Part shown: positions 24,599 through 34,181 of the stretch, piece by piece
Numbering within the stretch: position 1 is the first letter of the stretch
Layout of the letters: the number at the start of each line of letters is the position of its first letter
The notes under the pieces: model-generated
What the model was told of the DNA's origin: nothing
Databases searched by the model: none
The model's input: the letters and a program-made list of their open reading frames with translations, nothing else
Translations under genes and position numbers: made by a program
NCBI RefSeq assembly: GCF_013426975.1
Contig: NZ_JACCPY010000009.1
Location: 1 to 64,000 of the forward strand
DNA: 64,000 nucleotides
DNA from: Sphaerotilus sulfidivorans
GTDB lineage: Bacteria > Pseudomonadota > Gammaproteobacteria > Burkholderiales > Burkholderiaceae_C
Reading direction: 5' to 3'

Positions 24599-27500
24599 TC
24601 AGGAAGACCAGGTACCCGCAATCACCGGCTGCAGCGCCGTCTGATGGTCAGCCGGCAGCGTGGTCGTGCCGATCGAGGGCATCGCGAAGGCCGACATCGC
24701 CTCGATCAGCGTGTCGACCTGCGCGGCCTGCAGCGTGCGGCCATCGGCGGTGCGGAAGACCTCGATGCGCGCGGCCGGATCGGTGTCCCAGTCCATCAGG
24801 TAGATGCGGTTCCAGGTGCCCAGGATCGTGACCTCGAGGAAGCCGTCCAGGCGCTGGAACCAGAGCTGCTCGGCGCTGATGCCGGCATCGAACTCGATCA
24901 CATCCTGGTTGCCCTCGGTGTCGTCCCAATCCCAGATCACGTCCAGGCTGGTATCGCGGCCGATGCGATAGACATCGTTGCCTGCCCCGCCGGCCAGCGA
25001 ATCGGCGCCACCGCTGCCCAGGAGGGTGTCGTTGCCGGACGAGCCCAGCACCAGGTCGGTCCCGCCACCGGCGTCGATCAGCAGACTGCCCTGCACCGTC
25101 GTGCCGCTCAGATCGATGATGTCGTCGGAACTGGTGCCCAGCAGCCGGGCCTGCCCCGCAACCCCCTGGACATCCAGGATCTCGATGCCGCCGGCCGACA
25201 GGTCGCGCACACCGATGTCCATGCTGCCGGCGCTGATCGCGACGATGCGATCGGTGCCATCCAGGCCGGTGTCGGCCCAGGTGTCCCAGCCCATGAACTC
25301 GGTGCTGCCGTAGACGCCGCCGGTGACGCGGTAGGTGTCGCTGCCGTCGCCACCGTCGAGCAGATCGTCGCCCGCACCGGCCACGATGGTGTCGTCGCCG
25401 GCGCTGCCGAAGACGGTGTCATGGCCCCGGTTCGCATCGATGACCAGATTGGCGCCGGTCAGCGTCGTGCTGCGGAAGTCGAACAGATTGTTGCCGGTGT
25501 CGCCCAGCAGCCGGACGGTGCCGGCGGCGCCGCTGGCATCGATCTGCTCGATGCCGGTGTCGACCCAGGAGCGCAGGCCGATGTCGACCGGCCCGCTGCC
25601 CAGCGCCACGATGCGATCGGTGCCGCCGGCGCCGCTGTCCTTGAAGGTGTCGTAGCCATGGAAGCCGGACCAGCCCCCCGCCTCGTTGCCGCTGATCTGG
25701 AAGGTATCGCCGCCCTCGCCGCCGTCGAGCAGGTCGTCCGCTGCGCCGCCGACGATCGTGTCCGCGCCCGCGCTGCCCAAGACGGTGTCATTGCCGTGTC
25801 CGGTGTCGATCACCAGGTTCGTGCCCAGCACCGTCACGCCACGCAGGTCGATCAGGTTGGCATCGCCGGTGTCGAGCAGCCGCACCGTGCCGGTCGCACC
25901 CCGGGCGTCGATCTCCTCGATGCCGGTGGCCGCGAAGCCCCGCACGCCGATGTCGACATTGCCCGTGCCCAGCGCCACGATGCGGTCGATGCCCTCGGTG
26001 CCGCTGTCCTTGAAGGTGTCGTAGCCGTGGAAGCCGGTGGTGAGGTTGCCCGTCACCCGGAACGTGTCGCCGCCGCCCGCGCCGTCGATCACATCCTCGC
26101 CGTTGTGGCTGACGAGGGTGTCGGCCGCGGCGCTGCCGAAGATCGTGTCGTTGCCGTTGCCGCCGTCGATCACCACGTTCGTGCCGGTGATCGTGATGCC
26201 GCGCAGGTCGATCACGCTGGCTGTGCTGTCTCCCAGGATGCGCACCGTGCCCGTCGCCCCGCTGCCGTCGATCACCTCGATGCCGGAGGCCGCGGCATTG
26301 AACGCACCGGCCAGGCCGATGTCGACAGGGCCGGTGCCGGTGGCCACGATGCGGTCGGTGCCGCTGGTGCCGCTGTCCTTGAAGGTGTCGTAGCCGTGGA
26401 AGCCAGTCGTGGTGTTGCCCGTCACCCGGTAGGTGTCGCCGCCACCTGCCCCATCCATCACATCCTCGCCGTTGTGGCTGACGAAGGTGTCCGCACCATC
26501 ACTGCCGAAGATCGTGTCGTTGCCGTTGCCGCCGTCGATCACCACGTTCGCGCCGGTGATCGTGATGCCACGCAGGTCGATCAGGTTGGCGCTGCTCTCG
26601 CCCAGGATGCGCACCGTGCCGGTCGCACCGCTGCCGTCGATCACCTCGATGCCGGAGGCCGCGGCGCTGAAGTTGCCCTTCAGGCCGATGTCGACGTTGC
26701 CGGTGCCGGTGGCTGCGATGCGGTCGACACCGCTGGTGCCGGTGTCCTTGTAGGTGTCGTGGCCCTGGAAACCGCTGGTGGTGTTGCCGCTCACCCGCCA
26801 GGTGTCGCCGTCGCCCGCGCCGTCGAGCACATCCTCGCCGTTGCCCGCCACGATGAGGTCGGCCGCTGCGCTGCCGAAGACGGTGTCATTGCCGCTGCCG
26901 GTGTCGATCACCAGGTTCGTGCCCAGCACCGTCACACCGCGCAGGTCAATCAGGTTGGCGTCGCCGGTGTCGAGCAAGCGCACCGTGCCGGTCGCGCCCC
27001 GGGTATCGATCTCCTCGATGCCGGTGGCCGAGAAGCCCCGCACGCCGATGTCGACGTTGCCGGTGCCGGTGGCGGCGATACGGTCGACACCGCTGGTGCC
27101 AGTGTCCTTGTAGGTGTCGTACCCCTGGAAGCTGGCCGTGGTGTTGCCTGTCACCCGGTAGGTGTCGCCACCGCCTGCGCCGTCGAGCACATCATCGCCG
27201 TTGCCCGCCAGCAGCGTGTCGGCCGCCGCGCTGCCGTAGATGGTGTCGTTGCCGTTGCCGCCGTCGATCACCACGTTCGTGCCGGTGATCGTGATGCCAC
27301 GCAGGTCGATCAGGTTGGCACTGCTCTCGCCCAGGATGCGCACCGTGCCGGTCGCACCGCTGCCGTCGATCACCTCGATGCCGGAGGCCGCGGCGCTGAA
27401 GTTGCCCGCCACGCCGATGTCGACATGGCCGGCGCCCAGCGCCACGATGCGGTCGACGCCGGTCGTGCCGCTGTCGCGCCAGGTGTCGTGGTTGTGGAAG

Positions 27501-30500
27501 CTCGACCAGCCGCCGGCCTCGTTGCCGGTGACGCGATAGGTGTCGCCGCCCTCGCCGCCGTCGATCCAGTCGTTGCCGCCGGCGCCGACGATCGTGTCCG
27601 CGCCCGCGCTGCCGAAGATCGTGTCGTTGCCGAAGTTCGCGTCGATCACCACGTTCGTGCCGACCACGCTCACCCCGCGCAGGTCGATCAGGTTGGCCGC
27701 GTCGGTGTCGAGCAGCCGCACCGTGCCGGTCGCGCCGCTGCCGTCGATCACCTCGATGCCGGTGGCCGAGAAGCCGCGCACCCCGATGTCGACATTGCCG
27801 GTGCCGATGGCCTCGATGCGATCGACACCGCTGGTGCCGGTGTCCTTGTAGGTGTCGTAGCCCTGGAAGCCGGTCGTGGTGTTGCCGCTCACCCGCCAGG
27901 TGTCGCCGTCGCCCGCGCCGTCGAGCACGTCGTCGCCGCTGCCCGCCACGATGAGGTCGGCCGCTGCGCTGCCGAAGACGGTGTCATTGCCACTGCCGGT
28001 GTCGATCACCAGGTTCGCGCCCAGCACCGTCACCCCGCGCAGGTCGATCAGGTTGGCGTCACCGGTGTCGAGCAGCCGCACCGTGCCGGTCGCGCCCCGG
28101 GTGTCGATCTCCTCGATGCCGGTGGCCGAGAAGCCCCGCACCCCGATGTCGACATTGCCCGTGCCCACGGCAACGATGCGGTCGATGCCCTCGGTGCCGC
28201 TGTCCTTGAAGGTGTCGTAGCCGTGGAAGCCGGTGGTGAGGTTGCCCGTCACCCGGAACGTGTCACCGCCACCCGCGCCGTCGATCACATCCTCGCCGTT
28301 GTGGCTGACCAGGGTGTCGGCCGCGGCGCTGCCGAAGATCGTGTCGTTGCCGTTGCCGCCGTCGATCACCACGTTCGTGCCGGTGATCGTGATGCCGCGC
28401 AGGTCCAGCACGTTGGCGCTGCTCTCGCCCAGGATGCGCACCGTGCCGGTCGCACCGCTGCCGTCGATCACCTCGATGCCGGAGGCCGCGGCGCTGAAGT
28501 TGCCCTTCAGGCCGATGTCGACATGGCCGGTGCCGGTGGCAGCGATGCGGTCGATGTCGCTGGTGCCGCTGTCCTTGTAGGTGTCGTGGCCCTGGAAGCT
28601 GGCCGTGGTGTTGCCCGTCACCCGGTAGGTATCGCCGCCGCCGGCGCCGTCGAGCACATCCTCGCCCCAGCTCGCCAGCAGCGTGTCGGCCGCCGCGCTG
28701 CCGTAGACCGTGTCATTGCCATGGCTCGAGTCGATGACGATGTTCGTGCCCTGCAGCGTCACACCGCGGAAGTCCAGCAGCGTCGCGCTGCCGTCCCCGT
28801 AGAGGCGCACCGTGCCGGTCGCGCCACGTGCATCGATCTCCTCGATGCCGCTGAGCCCCGCGCTGAAGTTGCCCGCCACGCCGATGTCGACGTTGCCGGT
28901 GCCCACCGCCACGATGCGGTCGACGCCGGTCGTTCCGCTGTCGCGCCAGGTGTCGTGGTTGTGGAAGCTCGACCAGCCACCGGCCTCGTTGCCGGTGACG
29001 CGGTAGGTGTCGCCGCCCTCGCCGCCGTCGATCCAGTCGTTGCCGCCGGCACCGACGATCGTGTCCGCGCCCGCGCTGCCGTGGATCGTGTCGTTGCCGA
29101 AGTTCGCGTCGATCACCACGTTCGTGCCGACCACGCTCACCCCGCGCAGGTCGATCAGGTTGGCCGCGTCGGTGTCGAGCAGCCGCACCGTGCCGGTCGC
29201 GCCACGGCCATCGATCTGCTCGACGCCACTGGCCGAGAAGCCCCGCACGCCGATGTCGACGTTGCCGGTGCCGATGGCCTCGATGCGATCGACACCGCTG
29301 GTGCCGGTGTCCTTGTAGGTGTCGTGGCCCTGGAAACCGCTGGTGGCGTTGCCGCTCACCCGCCAGGTGTCGCCGTCGCCCGCGCCGTCGAGCACGTCGT
29401 CGCCGCTGCCCGCCACGATGAGGTCGGCCGCCGCGCTGCCGAAGACGGTGTCGTTGCCGCTGCCGGTGTCGATCACCAGGTTCGTGCCCAGCACCGTCAC
29501 GCCGCGCAGGTCGATCAGGTTGGCATCGCCGGTGTCGAGCAGCCGCACCGTGCCGGTCGCACCCCGGGCGTCGATCTCCTCGATGCCGGTGGCCGCGAAG
29601 CCCCGCACGCCGATGTCGACGTTGCCGGTGCCCAGCGCCACAATGCGGTCGATGCCCTCGGTGCCGCTGTCCTTGAAGGTGTCGTAGCCGTGGAAGCCGG
29701 TCGTGGTGTTGCCCGTCACCCGATAGGTGTCCCCGCCACCCGCGCCGTCGACCACATCCTCGCCGTTGTGGCTGACCAGGGTGTCGGCCGCCGCGCTGCC
29801 GAAGATCGTGTCGTTGCCGTTGCCGCCGTCGATCACCACGTTCGTGCCGGTGATCGTGATGCCGCGCAGGTCGATCACGCTGGCTGTGCTGTCTCCCAGG
29901 ATGCGCACCGTGCCCGTCGCCCCGCTGCCGTCGATCACCTCGATGCCGGTGGCCGCGGCATTGAACGCACCGGCCAGGCCGATGTCGACAGGGCCGGTGC
30001 CGGTGGCCACGATGCGGTCGGTGCCGCTGGTGCCGCTGTCCTTGAAGGTGTCGTAGCCGTGGAAGCCGGTCGTGGTGTTGCCCGTCACCCGATAGGTGTC
30101 CCCGCCACCCGCGCCGTCGACCACATCCTCGCCGTTGTGGCTGACCAGAGTGTCGGCCGCCGCGCTGCCGAAGATCGTGTCGTTGCCGTTGCCGCCGTCG
30201 ATCACCACGTTCGTGCCGGTGATCGTGATGCCACGCAGGTCGATCAGGTTGGCGCTGCTCTCGCCCAGGATGCGCACCGTGCCGGTCGCACCGCTGCCGT
30301 CGATCACCTCGATGCCGGAGGCAGCCGCGCTGAAGTTGCCCTTCAGGCCGATGTCGACGTTGCCGGTGCCGGTGGCGGCGATGCGGTCGACACCGCTGGT
30401 GCCGGTGTCCTTGTAGGTGTCGTGGCCCTGGAAACCGCTGGTGGTATTGCCGCTCACCCGCCAGGTGTCGCCGTCGCCCGCGCCGTCGAGCACATCCTCG

Positions 30501-31444
30501 CCGCTGCCCGCCACGATGAGGTCGGCCGCCGCGCTGCCGAAGACGGTGTCGTTGCCGCTGCCGGTGTCGATCACCAGGTTCGTGCCCAGCACCGTCACCC
30601 CGCGCAGGTCGATCAGGTTGGCATCGCCGGTGTCGAGCAGCCGCACCGTGCCGGTCGTGCCCCGGGCGTCGATCTCCTCGATGCCGGTGGCCGAGAAGCC
30701 CCGCACGCCGATGTCGACGTTGCCGGTGCCCACCGCCACGATGCGGTCGATGCCCTCGGTCCCAGTGTCCTTGTAGGTGTCGTAGCCCTGGAAGCCAGTC
30801 GTGGTGTTGCCCGTCACCCGGTAGGTATCGCCGCCGCCCGCGCCGTCGAGCACATCGTCGCCGCTGCCAGCCACGAACGTGTCGGCCGCTGCACTGCCGA
30901 AGATCGTGTCGTTGCCGTTGCCGCCGTCGATCACCAGGTTCGTGCCGGTGATCGTCACGCCGCGCAGATCGATCAGGCTGGCTGCGCTGGTGTCGAGCAG
31001 CCTCACCGTGCCGGTCGCGCCCCGGGCGTCGATCTCCTCGATGCCGGTGGCCGCAAAGCCCTTGATGCCGATGTCGACGTCGCCGGTGCCCAGCACCACG
31101 ATGCGGTCGATGCCGTCGGTGCCGCTGTCCTTGTAGGTGTCGTGGCCGTGAAAACCGGTCGTGCTGTTGCCGCTGACCCGGTAGGTGTCACCGTCCTGGC
31201 CACCGTCGAGCAGATCGTCGCCCAGCTCGCCGACCAGCAGATCGGCACCGGCGCCGCCCAGCAGGGTGTCGTTGCCCCAGCCGCCCCAGACCGTGTCTTC
31301 CCCGCCACCACCGGCCAGGGAATCGGCACTGCCGTAGCCGAACACTTCATCAGCGCCATCACCACCCGTCAGGGTTTCTGCTGATTCCTTGCCGGAAATC
31401 ACATTGACGGCACCCGCCAAACTCGAGATCTTGAATCCGCTCAT
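24599..31444 (-). CDS. Giant RTX-type repeat protein, probably secreted by type I secretion
   Basis: 2281 residues from the ATG at 31444 (a GTG at 31474 is also open). Layout: residues 1-85 are short RTX nonapeptides (GGxGxDxxx, e.g. GGWGNDTLLGGAGADLL). Residues 86-2155 are 17 tandem units of 120-126 residues. Residues 2156-2281 form a terminal domain with ISAEQLWFQRLDG and LMDWDTDP, as in haemolysin-type calcium-binding proteins, followed by a tail of the kind recognised by type I exporters. There is no N-terminal signal peptide. Each unit holds about four calcium-binding nonapeptides (GGNGNDTIF, GEDVVDGA) plus a beta segment (DTYRVTGN, TDRIVATGTG, VDIGL, IEVIDGSGATGTV, IDLRGITITG). No exporter genes lie in the window. 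A surface or extracellular structural or adhesive role is inference. Confidence 0.9.
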   Translation of the reverse strand: MSGFKISSLAGAVNVISGKESAETLTGGDGADEVFGYGSADSLAGGGGEDTVWGGWGNDTLLGGAGADLLVGELGDDLLDGGQDGDTYRVSGNSTTGFHGHDTYKDSGTDGIDRIVVLGTGDVDIGIKGFAATGIEEIDARGATGTVRLLDTSAASLIDLRGVTITGTNLVIDGGNGNDTIFGSAAADTFVAGSGDDVLDGAGGGDTYRVTGNTTTGFQGYDTYKDTGTEGIDRIVAVGTGNVDIGVRGFSATGIEEIDARGTTGTVRLLDTGDANLIDLRGVTVLGTNLVIDTGSGNDTVFGSAAADLIVAGSGEDVLDGAGDGDTWRVSGNTTSGFQGHDTYKDTGTSGVDRIAATGTGNVDIGLKGNFSAAASGIEVIDGSGATGTVRILGESSANLIDLRGITITGTNVVIDGGNGNDTIFGSAAADTLVSHNGEDVVDGAGGGDTYRVTGNTTTGFHGYDTFKDSGTSGTDRIVATGTGPVDIGLAGAFNAAATGIEVIDGSGATGTVRILGDSTASVIDLRGITITGTNVVIDGGNGNDTIFGSAAADTLVSHNGEDVVDGAGGGDTYRVTGNTTTGFHGYDTFKDSGTEGIDRIVALGTGNVDIGVRGFAATGIEEIDARGATGTVRLLDTGDANLIDLRGVTVLGTNLVIDTGSGNDTVFGSAAADLIVAGSGDDVLDGAGDGDTWRVSGNATSGFQGHDTYKDTGTSGVDRIEAIGTGNVDIGVRGFSASGVEQIDGRGATGTVRLLDTDAANLIDLRGVSVVGTNVVIDANFGNDTIHGSAGADTIVGAGGNDWIDGGEGGDTYRVTGNEAGGWSSFHNHDTWRDSGTTGVDRIVAVGTGNVDIGVAGNFSAGLSGIEEIDARGATGTVRLYGDGSATLLDFRGVTLQGTNIVIDSSHGNDTVYGSAAADTLLASWGEDVLDGAGGGDTYRVTGNTTASFQGHDTYKDSGTSDIDRIAATGTGHVDIGLKGNFSAAASGIEVIDGSGATGTVRILGESSANVLDLRGITITGTNVVIDGGNGNDTIFGSAAADTLVSHNGEDVIDGAGGGDTFRVTGNLTTGFHGYDTFKDSGTEGIDRIVAVGTGNVDIGVRGFSATGIEEIDTRGATGTVRLLDTGDANLIDLRGVTVLGANLVIDTGSGNDTVFGSAAADLIVAGSGDDVLDGAGDGDTWRVSGNTTTGFQGYDTYKDTGTSGVDRIEAIGTGNVDIGVRGFSATGIEVIDGSGATGTVRLLDTDAANLIDLRGVSVVGTNVVIDANFGNDTIFGSAGADTIVGAGGNDWIDGGEGGDTYRVTGNEAGGWSSFHNHDTWRDSGTTGVDRIVALGAGHVDIGVAGNFSAAASGIEVIDGSGATGTVRILGESSANLIDLRGITITGTNVVIDGGNGNDTIYGSAAADTLLAGNGDDVLDGAGGGDTYRVTGNTTASFQGYDTYKDTGTSGVDRIAATGTGNVDIGVRGFSATGIEEIDTRGATGTVRLLDTGDANLIDLRGVTVLGTNLVIDTGSGNDTVFGSAAADLIVAGNGEDVLDGAGDGDTWRVSGNTTSGFQGHDTYKDTGTSGVDRIAATGTGNVDIGLKGNFSAAASGIEVIDGSGATGTVRILGESSANLIDLRGITITGANVVIDGGNGNDTIFGSDGADTFVSHNGEDVMDGAGGGDTYRVTGNTTTGFHGYDTFKDSGTSGTDRIVATGTGPVDIGLAGAFNAAASGIEVIDGSGATGTVRILGDSTASVIDLRGITITGTNVVIDGGNGNDTIFGSAAADTLVSHNGEDVIDGAGGGDTFRVTGNLTTGFHGYDTFKDSGTEGIDRIVALGTGNVDIGVRGFAATGIEEIDARGATGTVRLLDTGDANLIDLRGVTVLGTNLVIDTGHGNDTVLGSAGADTIVGGAADDLLDGGEGGDTFQISGNEAGGWSGFHGYDTFKDSGAGGTDRIVALGSGPVDIGLRSWVDTGIEQIDASGAAGTVRLLGDTGNNLFDFRSTTLTGANLVIDANRGHDTVFGSAGDDTIVAGAGDDLLDGGDGSDTYRVTGGVYGSTEFMGWDTWADTGLDGTDRIVAISAGSMDIGVRDLSAGGIEILDVQGVAGQARLLGTSSDDIIDLSGTTVQGSLLIDAGGGTDLVLGSSGNDTLLGSGGADSLAGGAGNDVYRIGRDTSLDVIWDWDDTEGNQDVIEFDAGISAEQLWFQRLDGFLEVTILGTWNRIYLMDWDTDPAARIEVFRTADGRTLQAAQVDTLIEAMSAFAMPSIGTTTLPADHQTALQPVIAGTWSS
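24980..31189 (-). repeat. Seventeen-unit tandem array in the RTX gene
   Basis: 17 units, each starting DT(Y/W/F)R(V/I).GN or close to it, with lengths of 120 (9 units), 123 (6) and 126 (2) residues, plus divergent last units. The lengths add up exactly to residues 86-2155. Units fall into classes that recur in order. Reading from the N-terminus, units 2-5 resemble units 12-15 and units 5-7 resemble units 9-11. Parts of the DNA are near-identical between copies (compare 26200-26290 with 29860-29960), so multi-unit duplication is recent. Confidence 0.9.
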
Positions 31445-31445
31445 G

Positions 31446-31457
31446 AGGGTTAACCCT
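31446..31457. promoter_or_regulatory. Perfect 12-bp palindrome at the RTX start
   Basis: AGGGTTAACCCT reads the same on both strands and ends one base before the ATG on the minus strand. It overlaps the only purine-rich stretch where a ribosome site could be. A repressor operator or a hairpin that masks the start is possible; function unproven. Confidence 0.45.
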
Positions 31458-31832
31458 GTTATTGATCCTGTCACCGACCGAGAATTTCCCGTCCTCGGTC
31501 ACCCCGCAGGCGATGCAGGCCCCCATGCTGGCGCGCGAGCATCGCCCTGAAATGGAAAAACAGTCTCTTTTAGCGGAGCAAGATGTCCGTGGACAGCCCA
31601 AGGATCCGGGTCGACCTCAAGGGGGCGATCACATACCCCATGATGTGTGCAAAAAGCACGATCCGGCAGAGCCGCACCACCACGCCAGCGTGGTGACGCC
31701 GCGACTTCCTCGACGCTGGCGCGGCTTGTCAGAAGTAGGTCAGATACCACACACAAAGCGGTACCAATAAACACCAATTTCAGTAAGAAAAATGTCAGAA
31801 ACTACGCGGCCACTATCGACCCCCCAAAACCA

Positions 31833-31846
31833 TTGATCCCCATCAA
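31833..31846. promoter_or_regulatory. FNR/ANR-type binding site
   Basis: TTGATCCCCATCAA matches the consensus TTGAT-N4-ATCAA exactly and is palindromic. It lies 134 bp before the DUF485 start. It suggests oxygen- or redox-responsive control of acetate uptake; a CRP relative could also use such a site. Confidence 0.65.
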
Positions 31847-31904
31847 TAGTTAGTAAAAACCCTAGCACTCATTAAACCGGCCAGCAAGATCAATATCAAC
31901 AAAC

Positions 31905-31924
31905 GGTCAGTATTTGGTCAGTAT
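31905..31924 (+). promoter_or_regulatory. Direct repeat GGTCAGTAT, 11-bp spacing
   Basis: Two copies of GGTCAGTAT (31905-31913 and 31916-31924) lie exactly one helical turn apart, 55-75 bp before the DUF485 start. This arrangement suits a response regulator or other dimer that binds tandem half-sites. Confidence 0.5.
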
Positions 31925-31979
31925 CACTTCCTAGACTGAAATCCGGATATTCAACAACCATTCCAATCCGGAGCACCAA

Positions 31980-32288
31980 ATGTCAGATCCTGTGGTCGCC
32001 CGCATCAGGGCAAACCCGAAGTATGCGGAACTGAAGAGCAAGCGCAGCAGCTTCGGCTGGTGGCTGACGCTGCTGATGATGGTCGTGTACTACGGCTACA
32101 TCTCGCTGATCGCCTTCAACAAGGAGTTCCTTGGCCAGCGCATGGGCGAAGGCGTGACCACGCTGGGCGTGCCAATCGGCATGGGCGTGATCATCTTCAC
32201 CATCGTGATCACCGGCATCTATGTGCGCCGGGCCAATGACGAGTTCGATCGTCTGACCAAGGAAATCATGCAGGAGGTCTCCAAGTGA
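31980..32288 (+). CDS. DUF485 small membrane protein of the acetate permease operon
   Basis: 102 residues with two membrane segments (about 25-45 and 60-82). The typical start is [22 protein letters not shown] and [11 protein letters not shown] marks the first helix. In many bacteria DUF485 proteins are encoded immediately before actP. Here the stop overlaps the actP start by 4 bp (GTGA). It probably assists the symporter in the inner membrane. GGAG is present 8 bases before its ATG. Confidence 0.92.
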   Translation: MSDPVVARIRANPKYAELKSKRSSFGWWLTLLMMVVYYGYISLIAFNKEFLGQRMGEGVTTLGVPIGMGVIIFTIVITGIYVRRANDEFDRLTKEIMQEVSK

Positions 32289-34099
32289 GCCGCACGCTGA
32301 AGACTCTCCTCGCGCTGGCGGGCACCCTCGGTGCCGGCGCCGCGCTGGCAGCCGGTGCCGACATGGGCACCGCCGCCAAGCAGGCGACCAACTGGACCGC
32401 CATCGCGATGTTCGCCCTGTTCGTGGCGGGCACGCTCTACATCACCAAGTGGGCGGCGGCCAAGACCAAGTCGGCCGCCGACTTCTACACCGGCGGCGGT
32501 GGCATCACCGGCTTCCAGAACGGCCTGGCGATCGCGGGCGACTACATGTCGGCCGCCTCCTTCCTGGGCATTTCCGCCGCGGTGATGGCCAGCGGCTACG
32601 ACGGCCTGATCTTCTCGATCGGCTTCCTGGTCGGCTGGCCGGTCATCACCTTCCTGATGGCCGAGCGGCTGCGCAACCTCGGCAAGTTCACCTTCGCCGA
32701 CGTGGCCGGCTACCGCTTCCAGCAGACCCCGATCCGCGCCTTCGCGGCCTCGGGCACGCTGGTGGTGGTCGCGTTCTACCTGATCGCGCAGATGGTGGGC
32801 GCCGGCCAGCTGATCAAGCTGCTGTTCGGCCTCGACTACTGGCTGGCGGTGGTCATCGTCGGCGCGCTGATGATGGTCTACGTGCTGTTCGGCGGCATGA
32901 CCGCCACCACCTGGGTGCAGATCATCAAGGCGGTGCTGCTGCTGTCGGGCGTGACCTTCATGGCCTTCATGGTGATGGCGCAGTTCGGCTTCTCGCCGGA
33001 GGCACTCTTCGCCAAGGGCGTCGAGGTCAAGGCCACGATCGCCGCCAATGCCAAGACCGCGGCGGTGGCTGCCGCTGCCGCCAGCGCGGCGGTCGCGCAG
33101 ACGCCGGAAGCGGTGGCTGCCGCTGCTGCTGCCGCGTCGAAGGCCGAGGCGATGGACCCGGCCAAGATCGGCCAGGCGCTGATGGCCCCGGGTGGCTTCG
33201 TGAAGGATCCGATCTCGGCGATCAGCTTCGGCATGGCGCTGATGTTCGGCACCGCAGGCCTGCCGCACATCCTGATGCGCTTCTTCACCGTCCCGGACGC
33301 GAAGGAAGCCCGCAAGTCGGTGTTCTGGGCCACCACCTGGATCGGCTACTTCTACATCCTGATCTTCATCATCGGCTTCGGCGCGATCACCCTGGTGCTG
33401 ACCAACCCCGAGTTCGCCGACACCGCCAAGGGTGTCATCAAGGGCGGCGCGGGCACGGCCAACATGGCGGCGGTGCTGGTGGCCAAGTCGGTCGGTGGCG
33501 ACGTGTTCTACGGCTTCATCTCGGCGGTGGCCTTCGCGACCATCCTGGCGGTGGTGGCCGGTCTGACGCTGTCGGGCGCCTCGGCGGTGTCGCATGACAT
33601 CTACGCCACGCTGATCAAGAAGGGCAAGGCCGACAGCGCTGCCGAGCTGAAGGTCTCGCGCATCACCACGCTGTCGCTGGGCCTGCTGGCGGTCGTGCTG
33701 GGCATCGCCTTCGAGAAGCAGAACATCGCGTTCATGGTCTCGCTGGCCTTCGCGATCGCCGCCTCGGCCAACTTCCCCGTGCTCTTCATGAGCGTGCTGT
33801 GGAAGGACTGCACCACCAAGGGCGCCGTGATCGGCGGCTTCCTGGGCCTGATCAGCTCGGTCGGCCTGACCGTGGTGTCGCCCTCGGTGTGGGAAGTCAC
33901 GCTGGGCAATCCGAAGGGCTCGGCCTGGTTCCAGTACAGCTCGCCCGCGCTGTTCTCGATGACCATCGCCTTCGTCGGCATCTGGATCTTCTCGCTGCTC
34001 GACCGCAGCAAGCAGGCCCAGCAGGAACGTGCGGCCTTCGAAGCCCAGCAGGTCCGCTCGGAAACCGGCCTGGGTGCCGCCGGCGCCTCGGGTCACTGA
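32285..34099 (+). CDS. actP: Cation/acetate symporter
   Basis: 604 residues of the sodium:solute symporter family. The first 22 residues are a signal-like segment. About 13 membrane helices follow, with family landmarks [20 protein letters not shown] and [20 protein letters not shown]. It brings acetate and other short carboxylates into the cell. Residues about 250-290, in a loop, are an Ala-rich insertion ([19 protein letters not shown]) not usual for the family. Start codon is GTG. A strong terminator follows. The upstream FNR-type site and direct repeat probably regulate it together with DUF485. Confidence 0.93.
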   Translation: MSRTLKTLLALAGTLGAGAALAAGADMGTAAKQATNWTAIAMFALFVAGTLYITKWAAAKTKSAADFYTGGGGITGFQNGLAIAGDYMSAASFLGISAAVMASGYDGLIFSIGFLVGWPVITFLMAERLRNLGKFTFADVAGYRFQQTPIRAFAASGTLVVVAFYLIAQMVGAGQLIKLLFGLDYWLAVVIVGALMMVYVLFGGMTATTWVQIIKAVLLLSGVTFMAFMVMAQFGFSPEALFAKGVEVKATIAANAKTAAVAAAAASAAVAQTPEAVAAAAAAASKAEAMDPAKIGQALMAPGGFVKDPISAISFGMALMFGTAGLPHILMRFFTVPDAKEARKSVFWATTWIGYFYILIFIIGFGAITLVLTNPEFADTAKGVIKGGAGTANMAAVLVAKSVGGDVFYGFISAVAFATILAVVAGLTLSGASAVSHDIYATLIKKGKADSAAELKVSRITTLSLGLLAVVLGIAFEKQNIAFMVSLAFAIAASANFPVLFMSVLWKDCTTKGAVIGGFLGLISSVGLTVVSPSVWEVTLGNPKGSAWFQYSSPALFSMTIAFVGIWIFSLLDRSKQAQQERAAFEAQQVRSETGLGAAGASGH

Positions 34100-34150
34100 T
34101 CGCCTTGCACTGACCGCCCGAGGTCCGCGGACCTCCGGCCCGGTCCCCCG

Positions 34151-34176
34151 CGACACCCGGCCTCGGCCGGGTGTCG
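34151..34176 (+). terminator. Strong terminator after actP
   Basis: Perfect 12-base arms CGACACCCGGCC and GGCCGGGTGTCG with a 2-base centre, followed by TCGTTTC. It lies between convergent genes and may serve both. Confidence 0.75.
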
Positions 34177-34181
34177 TCGTT

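Larger units (their letters stand above)
31445..31979. other. Divergent promoter region between the RTX gene and the acetate operon
   Basis: About 535 bp without a gene. It becomes strongly AT-rich from about 31760, in contrast to the rest of the window. It contains the 12-bp palindrome at 31446, an inverted repeat CGCCAGCGT/ACGCTGGCG (31683-31721, 21-base gap), an FNR-type site at 31833 and a helically phased direct repeat at 31905. Confidence 0.7.

Noticed and set aside
24980-31189. CRISPR array
   Set aside because: The repeats are 360-378 bp coding units with no spacers; they encode one protein.
24644-31384. An open frame of 2246 codons on the plus strand across the RTX gene
   Set aside because: It is antisense to the repeat gene in a register where the repeated codons give no stop. 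It has no RBS or start of its own and translates to low-complexity Ala/Val/Asp/His.
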